This document shows positions 42,864 through 48,819 of a stretch of 48,819 bases of DNA, in pieces. This DNA comes from an uncultured Clostridia bacterium (GTDB lineage: Bacteria > Bacillota > Clostridia > Christensenellales > UBA1242). The translations under genes were made by a program, and so were the position numbers. The notes below the pieces were generated by a model, which saw only the letters and a list, made by a program, of their open reading frames with translations, was not told the DNA's origin and made no database searches. The stretch lies in NCBI GenBank assembly GCA_944383915.1, contig CALWRJ010000003.1:1-48819 (forward strand), in the 5' to 3' direction. Numbering within the stretch: position 1 is the first letter of the stretch; every line of letters starts with the position of its first letter.

Positions 42864-44963
42864 ATGACTGCAACAAATAAAATACTTAAAATTTTACTAC
42901 CATTAATTATACTAGTTTTTTCCTCACTTATTTTTACTGGGTGCGGTTCTATTGCTACGCCTATTTTAACACTAAACGGCTATACTGTGTCGTGGGGAGT
43001 AGTCGATGGCGCGGAAGGCTACGAAGTAAATCTCAACAATAGAGTTTTTCAAACTAATGATACAAGCATAAATATTATACAAGATCTCCAACAGGAAGGA
43101 ATTGTTGTTGTTAGCGTGCGCGCTTTAACTAATAGTTTTTTCTCCTCATCGTCAAATTATTCAACACCGATTACTGCAAGTGTCGGTTCATCTAGACTTA
43201 ACGCCCCTCAAAACCTTTCAATAGATATTTCAAATAATATCTACACGCTTTCTTGGGATAGTGTCGCAAACGCGGAAATGTATTGCGTAAAACTCGTTCG
43301 CGACAATACAGAAACAACTTATCATTATGCTTCAACAACAACTTTAAATCTAAATAGCGTGCTATCAGGTGGTGGCGAGTATACAGCAAGCGTTTTTGCG
43401 TATTCTAGGGATTTAAATAATTACGGTCCTTCACTATATTCTAATTTAGTCGAATTTGCTTACAGTACCTTACTTGAAACTCCGCAAAATACCGAAGCAA
43501 GCATAAGTGGAAATACGGTTCACTATTCGTGGGACGCTGTCGAAGGCGCGCGTGGGTACAATGTTAGTATCCTAAATGGCGAAACCTCTTTTACGACTGC
43601 TACTTCAATTTCATTAGACCTTAACTTATCAGCAGGGGAAACTGCATTCTTATCTGTTCAAGCAGTAAGCAACGACTTGACTTACCGTCAAAACTCCGCT
43701 TTCTCTGATATGTCCGCTGTATATACGACTGCATCTAAAAGCAGTTATGTAGGCAAAATGTACAATCTAGGCACAACGCAGTTTGACTTGGTCGCAGATA
43801 GTTATGCCGAACTAGAAGCCATTGTCCACTTTGGGCTATATTATAGGATAAATAATATCTGCTTCTTTGATAACTATTCAACTTATTCCGACCGTGACCC
43901 AATAAATGCGTTGGGGTCATATGTAGAAATAAAATATGTAACTTACAATCAATACATTTCGCGTAATAGTATGGGAATGCGAGAGTTGACTATTGCTGAC
44001 TATCAACACACAAACCACCCAACAAAAGTGGCGGCAGGTGATACAGAAGTTCGCCAAAATACCGCTGTTACTCCAACTTCGTATACTGACACCCCACGCG
44101 CAAGCGACTTTGACGACTTTAAAATTAATGACCGCACAACTACAATGATGGTGTATAACTCTGACCAACTTTACTACGCGGTGCAAAATGGCGCGCGCCC
44201 AACTTTCCCAAACACTACCGCGCCAGCATATACCGCTTATAATGCTGCGAAAGATGTTTTGCGTGAAATTGTCGATGACTCAATGACCGATTATGAAAAA
44301 ACTTTGGCAATTTTCGATTGGCTATGCTATACTGTAAAATATGATTATAACCTTGTAGATTTAACATCAACTAACAATGCCACAATTTACGACTACCGCG
44401 GTTTTTATATAGAAGGCGTTTTATTTGATAACGGTCAGGCAGTTTGTGACGGTATCGCTAAAACTTTTGCGCTTATGTGTAATATAGAAGGAATTGATTG
44501 CTACAAAGTCACAGGTATGGCAAGCGGGGGCGGGCATGCTTGGGATAAAGTGCGCCTTGATTTAGACAATGACGGAACAGGCGAATGGTATGCTGTAGAC
44601 CCAACATGGAATGACCACACTCAAATTTATCCAAATGGAACTTATGAGGAAACACTCTCGCACAACTACTTTTTGTCTACCGATGATTATCTTGAATCAA
44701 ACGACCACACCGAAACATCACCCCTAACCGATGTTGCAAACACTTCCTTTGATTACTATCGATACACCCTTTACGATGGCACACATTCTCTATATGTTGC
44801 AAATATGCCAGAATTAGAAAGTATCCTTTTGTACTTTGAAAATAACGCAGATTTAAGCCACATAGAGTTTAAAACCTATCTGCCAAGCAGTATCGTTATA
44901 AATTATATTGATTCATTAAATTATGAATGCGTTTATTTGGACAATATCTATATTGTGTACTAG
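42864..44963 (+). CDS. Lipoprotein with FN3-like repeats and a transglutaminase-like domain
   Basis: 699 aa from ATG 42864 (a TTG at 42852 is in frame). The N-terminus is a lipoprotein signal peptide ending LIFTGC, so it should be anchored to the outer face of the membrane. Three FN3-like domains follow (about residues 35-115, 115-205 and 205-295; LSWDSVANAEMYCVKL is typical). The transglutaminase/protease-like core has Cys in GQAVCDGIAKTF (C531), His in GGHAWDKV (H558) and Asp in VDPTWND (D579), a complete triad. It could crosslink or cleave envelope proteins or peptides. Confidence 0.9.
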   Translation: MTATNKILKILLPLIILVFSSLIFTGCGSIATPILTLNGYTVSWGVVDGAEGYEVNLNNRVFQTNDTSINIIQDLQQEGIVVVSVRALTNSFFSSSSNYSTPITASVGSSRLNAPQNLSIDISNNIYTLSWDSVANAEMYCVKLVRDNTETTYHYASTTTLNLNSVLSGGGEYTASVFAYSRDLNNYGPSLYSNLVEFAYSTLLETPQNTEASISGNTVHYSWDAVEGARGYNVSILNGETSFTTATSISLDLNLSAGETAFLSVQAVSNDLTYRQNSAFSDMSAVYTTASKSSYVGKMYNLGTTQFDLVADSYAELEAIVHFGLYYRINNICFFDNYSTYSDRDPINALGSYVEIKYVTYNQYISRNSMGMRELTIADYQHTNHPTKVAAGDTEVRQNTAVTPTSYTDTPRASDFDDFKINDRTTTMMVYNSDQLYYAVQNGARPTFPNTTAPAYTAYNAAKDVLREIVDDSMTDYEKTLAIFDWLCYTVKYDYNLVDLTSTNNATIYDYRGFYIEGVLFDNGQAVCDGIAKTFALMCNIEGIDCYKVTGMASGGGHAWDKVRLDLDNDGTGEWYAVDPTWNDHTQIYPNGTYEETLSHNYFLSTDDYLESNDHTETSPLTDVANTSFDYYRYTLYDGTHSLYVANMPELESILLYFENNADLSHIEFKTYLPSSIVINYIDSLNYECVYLDNIYIVY

Positions 44964-44992
44964 AAAGTGCTGTTTTAAACAGCGCTTTTTAG
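44964..44992 (+). terminator. Terminator after the transglutaminase-like lipoprotein gene
   Basis: AAAGTGCTGT/ACAGCGCTTT stem right after the stop codon, followed by TT and AGTTTTG. Confidence 0.82.
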
Positions 44993-45331
44993 TTTTGAAT
45001 AACAAAACTAAATATTTTAAGTATTATTAAAACTGATAGGTATGCAAAATTATTTTTAAATTTGTTAGTAGCAGTTGTTTATTTATATATCAAAATAGCA
45101 AACTCTTTAACGATAACTTTTTCGAAATTAAAAGTTTAAATTAAATAACAAAAACTATAAGTTATATATAAAATTTGCCCTTTTTGTAAAAGCGTGCGAT
45201 TTTTTGAGCAATATTAAAAAATTATATAAATTTTGAGTTTTTTTGTAAAATAGTGTTATTTTGTTTTGTAAATTTAAACTTTTCGAGTATACTATAATTA
45301 TAAAAATAATAAAGCAAAAGGGGAACAAAAT
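44993..45331. promoter_or_regulatory. AT-rich intergenic region with a likely promoter
   Basis: About 340 nt of very AT-rich DNA with no ORF. The best promoter candidate is TTGTAA (45266-45271), 16-nt spacer, TATACT (45288-45293), with an overlapping TATAAT (45293-45298). It would drive the leader ORF and the surface protein gene. Confidence 0.5.
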
Positions 45332-45382
45332 ATGTTAAAATTGCAAATTTCCCCTTCCCAAAATTCGATGGGGGGGGGGGGG
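45318..45382 (+). promoter_or_regulatory. G13 tract and two mutually exclusive hairpins (putative phase-variation switch)
   Basis: The ribosome site AAGGGGAA (45318-45325) is the exact reverse complement of TTCCCCTT (45349-45356). The same C-rich strand, CCCCTTCCC (45351-45359), can instead pair with the G tract (13 G, 45370-45382). Only one pairing can form at a time: the first hides the ribosome site, the second frees it. A change in G number shifts both the balance and the reading frame. Confidence 0.6.
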
Positions 45383-45463
45383 CGCTTAAATAGCCCAAAA
45401 ATACTTGTTTTACCGCATTTTAAAGACTTTTTTAAAGCACAAAAAGGCGGTGAAATATGGTAA
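45332..45463 (+). CDS. Leader ORF (43 aa) carrying the G13 tract, overlapping the surface protein start
   Basis: It runs from ATG 45332, preceded by AAAAGGGGAA, to TAA 45461-45463. It begins MLKLQISPSQNS, has MGGGG from the G tract, and ends AQKGGEIW. The last codons overlap the start of the surface protein gene (ATG 45457, different frame). By hand translation, one G more gives a stop at TAG and one G less at TAA, each within four codons of the tract, so only this length (or ±3) keeps it open to the downstream start. Translation is plausible but unproven. Confidence 0.45.
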   Translation: MLKLQISPSQNSMGGGGRLNSPKILVLPHFKDFFKAQKGGEIW

Positions 45464-47505
45464 CCATTAAAGCGAAAATAATATCAATAACTATATCAAT
45501 AATTCTCCTTTTATCCGCGCTCGCCGGCGGAATTACTGCAATCGTATTAAATGAGATAAATAAGAGTAACGCCTATCGAGGTACAGAAAGTAGTGTTTCC
45601 ATTGGTAATTTACTTACAGACGATGGAACAAGCATGAATGTCGACACATTCAATACGCTTATGATGCACCTTGATGCAATAGGAAGCGTATCAAGTGTGC
45701 AAAATTCGAACGATATCAATGGCGGTAACCCCTTAATCTTCCAAATGGGCGAAGTAAACGGCAACCCTATATACTGGCAAGTAGTCTACCGCACAAAAGA
45801 CTATATAACAGTTTGGATGACGGAGCCATATACAGCGGAATATTTCAACAATAGTGGAAGTTCAATTAACAATAGTGATTTAGCGGGGTACACTACGGGT
45901 AAATATAGCAATTACGGAAACTACTCACAATCGGTTATACGAGATGTAACGCTTGGAATATACAATGAAATGTTATCTTCATTTTCAGCATTATCAAGCT
46001 TTATAGTATCGCCACAAACAATGGCAACCAACACTGGTATAGATTGGCAGAGTACGCAGGAAAGAAAGAAAGTTTCCTCTTATTATTCCACGACAGACGG
46101 TTTAGGCAATCAAACAAATGATAATGCTAACAATCCACATGGCTGGACATATAACAGTTGTATGAGTGATATGTTTTGGATACCTAGTTACATAGAAGTG
46201 CATTATAATTCGACAGCGTACGACTCAGAAAGTTGGCCAGGGGATACTGGCGGTCGTGGTTTATGGGCATTACCGAATGAAGAAAAAGGATTTGACAATA
46301 GTAGCACAGCGCTTGATGGCACTAGCGGAGTAAGTTCATATTGCTGGCTGCGCTCCGGCAACTCCACCTCTTACAGCTATGCGATGCTAGTTGACCCGTC
46401 GGGCACCGCTGGCAGCCTCATTGTGAGCAGTAGCCGCGGCGTCCGTCCTGCCGCTCACATCTCGTTATCGGCTTTAAAAAATCTCGTCAAATATAATGTA
46501 ACAACCGCAGTAACTCCCGCAGGTTCGGGCACTGCAAGCGCAAATTATAGCAGTGTAGCCCTTGGTACAAGTGTAACATTTACAGCCACCGAAACAAATT
46601 CTAGTTACCGCTTTGTAGGTTGGGACACTAATGGAGATGGGCAAGCAGACAATACCGCAAATCCCTTGAGAGTTACAATAAATGCAGACACCATATACAC
46701 TGCAATATTTGAATTGCGCACATACTCGGTAACCACCAGTACGGACGGAAACGGAAGTATCACCGCAAGTACTACCGTTACTCACGGTGGAAGTTATGAG
46801 GTAACCGCCACTCCTGTAAACGAAACTTATGAATTTGACTATTTTATATTAAACGGAAATACTGGTAACCATATACGGTCTAACCCGTATACGATTGCAA
46901 ATATAATAGCAAATACAACAATAACTGCATATTTCAAACTAAAACCATACAATGTATCAATAACCACAAACGATAGTAGTATCGGCAATGTGTTATATAA
47001 CAATAGTTTAACAAATACCTCAAATACAAGCATAAGCACAAATCAAACACACGGCTCTAATTTAACAAACATTTACGCAATAGCCAGTGGTGGAAATGCC
47101 TTTGCATACTGGCAAATTGACAGGGGCGGGGGAAATGTAACCACAAGCACAGCAAACCCACTAACGCTTCAAAACATCACCGCAGACACAACGGTTACTG
47201 CATATTTTTCTAGTAATGTACTTGATACCGTTGGGGTAGTGGCGACATATGGCGGAAGTGTTGAGATATTAGGGGAGAACTTCGATAGCCTTTTGCCTAG
47301 TGACGAAATAACGCTCGTTTCTCGAGTAAAGATAGACGGTTATCGATTTGTTGGCTGGTATGACGGCGAAACTTTACTAGGCACATCGGCAAGTATTAAA
47401 CTACAATATTCACAAATACAAGGCAAACTTATTACAGCCCGCTTTGAACCAATAAATACAAATGCAAATGGACAAACAGACACAGGTAATAGTGGAGTAC
47501 TTTAA
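45457..47505 (+). CDS. Secreted surface protein: DUF6273/C-type-lectin-like domain plus InlB-like repeats
   Basis: 682 aa. A signal peptide or membrane anchor lies at residues 5-35. Residues ~80-335 form a DUF6273-like domain: IYWQVVYRTKDYITVWM, FWIPSYIEV, then YCWLRSG (295-301) and GVRPAAHISL (328-337). Four InlB B-repeat-like units follow (about 345-420, 421-495, 496-585 and 590-670; YRFVGWDTNGDG, YRFVGWYDGE). No LPXTG is present. Codons for residues 296-333 are GC-rich, unlike the rest of the gene. Upstream lies the G13 leader ORF. GGCGGTG precedes ATG 45457. Probably a cell-surface binding protein. Confidence 0.85.
   Translation: MVTIKAKIISITISIILLLSALAGGITAIVLNEINKSNAYRGTESSVSIGNLLTDDGTSMNVDTFNTLMMHLDAIGSVSSVQNSNDINGGNPLIFQMGEVNGNPIYWQVVYRTKDYITVWMTEPYTAEYFNNSGSSINNSDLAGYTTGKYSNYGNYSQSVIRDVTLGIYNEMLSSFSALSSFIVSPQTMATNTGIDWQSTQERKKVSSYYSTTDGLGNQTNDNANNPHGWTYNSCMSDMFWIPSYIEVHYNSTAYDSESWPGDTGGRGLWALPNEEKGFDNSSTALDGTSGVSSYCWLRSGNSTSYSYAMLVDPSGTAGSLIVSSSRGVRPAAHISLSALKNLVKYNVTTAVTPAGSGTASANYSSVALGTSVTFTATETNSSYRFVGWDTNGDGQADNTANPLRVTINADTIYTAIFELRTYSVTTSTDGNGSITASTTVTHGGSYEVTATPVNETYEFDYFILNGNTGNHIRSNPYTIANIIANTTITAYFKLKPYNVSITTNDSSIGNVLYNNSLTNTSNTSISTNQTHGSNLTNIYAIASGGNAFAYWQIDRGGGNVTTSTANPLTLQNITADTTVTAYFSSNVLDTVGVVATYGGSVEILGENFDSLLPSDEITLVSRVKIDGYRFVGWYDGETLLGTSASIKLQYSQIQGKLITARFEPINTNANGQTDTGNSGVL
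46342..46455 (+). other. GC-rich patch in the lectin-like domain, candidate DGR variable region
   Basis: By hand count 46341-46460 is about 63% G+C, whereas the gene around it is below 40%. It covers codons from CWLRSG to GVRPA, the place where diversity-generating retroelements vary C-type-lectin-like targets. Many codons end in C (AAC, TCC, ACC, TAC, AGC, GAC, GGC), as expected if AAC-type template codons had been varied. No reverse transcriptase or template repeat is in the window. Confidence 0.5.
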
Positions 47506-47507
47506 TT

Positions 47508-47539
47508 AAAAAATTCACTTCAAAAGGGGTGAATTTTTT
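47508..47539. terminator. Terminator of the surface protein gene
   Basis: AAAAAATTCAC (47508-47518) pairs with GTGAATTTTTT (47529-47539), with A and T tracts on both sides. Confidence 0.9.
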
Positions 47540-47540
47540 A

Positions 47541-47940
47541 ATAATTAGCAATTAGCAATTAGCATTTAGCAGTTAAGGATGAAATAATTAGAAATTAGGA
47601 ATTAGTAATTAGGAATTGTGGAGTTATTTTCAAAAATAGATAATATACCCAGCAATAATTCAAAATTCAAAATTCAAAATTCGAGCGTCAGCGAGTAGGC
47701 TTGCGCGCAGGCGCACATTAACTGCTAATTGCCTTTACGCTTCGCCGTTGGCTTCGCTTTAATTAGAAATTAGAAATTAGGAATTAAGAAATGAATTTAT
47801 TTAAAATAATATATTTTAAGTATTCCTTCCTTAACTGATAATTGCTAATAAAAAGCGCGTAAAAATATTGCTAAATTTGATAAAAATAGCTAAAATAGCG
47901 CTTTTAGACTGGACACACACGGTAGAGTGTCCTAAAAATC
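47541..47940. repeat. Intergenic repeat region: AATTAGC heptads and inverted copy of the 2948-3000 element
   Basis: Tandem AATTAGC heptads (47541-47570) and variants (AATTAGAAATTAGGAATT) recur to about 47790. The 47641-47709 segment is the reverse complement of 2948-3000. TTCAAAATTCAAAATTC tandem units sit inside it. No gene is visible. Confidence 0.75.
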
Positions 47941-47951
47941 ACCAAAAAACG

Positions 47952-48021
47952 CAAAATTTTTTAATTTTTTATAAATTTTTTTAAAAAAGTAGTTGACGGA
48001 TTAATTCTAGATTGCTATAAT
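47952..48021 (+). promoter_or_regulatory. Strong rRNA-type promoter of the 23S transcript with UP element
   Basis: TTGACG (47993-47998), 17-nt spacer, TGCTATAAT with a perfect -10 (48016-48021). An almost pure A/T stretch with T and A tracts (47954-47987) precedes it, as in UP elements. It lies about 245 nt before 23S, with no 16S in between. Confidence 0.9.
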
Positions 48022-48027
48022 AACCGA

Positions 48028-48264
48028 GTATCATCGCTAAACAAGAGGTGATACGCGGAGAAATCCGCCAGTGTGTACCTTGACAACTGAATAACTAATA
48101 TTGATTTAAAATCTTTTTAAACAATATTCTACGAAATAGTGTAATATGCAATTTTTCACAAATTACTAATTATGCTAGAGTTTTTTAACAAAGAACAAAT
48201 GCTAATGCAATTCCTATATATATTATAGGGATAGCCAGAACGCAAAATGCAATCGACAGTATAC
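48028..48264 (+). other. 23S rRNA leader with boxA-like antitermination/processing sequence
   Basis: The leader has GTATCA/TGATAC and GCGGA-GAAA-TCCGC hairpins, then TACCTTGACAACTGAATAAC (48075-48094), the boxA-like sequence normally seen in Firmicutes before 16S and 23S. It contains no tRNA. CCTATATATATTATAGG near 48212-48228 may be part of the 23S processing stem. Confidence 0.75.

Positions 48265-48819
<555 letters not shown>

Noticed and set aside
47506-48264. DGR template repeat or reverse transcriptase downstream of the surface protein
   Set aside because: The interval holds only heptad repeats and the 23S promoter and leader; no ORF and no second copy of the GC-rich patch was seen.

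Overview
The window is AT-rich bacterial DNA read with the standard bacterial code. It looks like an uncultured low-GC Firmicute of the Clostridia type. The support is a GGAGG-type ribosome binding site before most genes, TTGACA/TGnTATAAT promoters, many intrinsic terminators, the gene order secY-adk-map-KOW-infA-rpmJ-rpsM-rpsK-rpsD-rpoA-rplQ, zinc-type S14, a comEC-holA pair, and a 16S 3' end ending in the anti-Shine-Dalgarno sequence. I cannot name the genus. Both window ends lie inside rRNA genes, as is typical where an assembly breaks at rRNA repeats.

Layout. 1-551: 3' part of 16S rRNA, closed by its own terminator and not followed by 23S. 552-1287: repeat-rich intergenic DNA. 1288-5047: a 53-aa small protein, a HAD phosphatase, a Nudix hydrolase and a lone HipA-like kinase. 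5298-22288: the complete S10-spc-alpha ribosomal protein cluster, 31 genes including secY, a divergent adenylate kinase, map, a KOW protein, infA and rpoA. L22 and L24 carry long basic C-terminal tails and L5 an N-terminal extension. 22441-26013: an SF2 helicase with nine tandem helicase-associated repeats. 26386-28690: secernin-like peptidase and glycerate kinase. 28964-30113: a frameshifted methyltransferase. 30283-31208: a small membrane protein, then tRNA-Glu with tandem degenerate copies of its 3' end. 31456-39006: MacB-type ABC transporter, comEC, holA, alr and pgi. 39075-39150: tRNA-Lys. 39493-41368: a compact RiPP cassette, made of a 30-aa precursor absent from ordinary ORF lists and an RRE/radical-SAM/SPASM/GNAT maturase. 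41559-47505: three envelope proteins. 47506-48264: repeats, then a strong rRNA-type promoter and leader. 48265-48819: 5' part of 23S rRNA.

How it fits together. Most of the window is translation housekeeping, with rRNA genes at the ends and the r-protein cluster between. The accessory part (22-47 kb) holds the most interesting material. The two-gene RiPP cassette has a terminator-like hairpin between precursor and maturase that should keep precursor in excess. The last envelope protein has a C-type-lectin-like (DUF6273-like) domain ending in a GC-rich patch that resembles the variable region of a diversity-generating retroelement. It is preceded by a G13 tract inside an overlapping leader ORF, with two mutually exclusive hairpins, which looks like a phase-variation switch. 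The separate 16S and 23S transcription units and a C-to-G change at 16S position 1192 are notable in the core genes.
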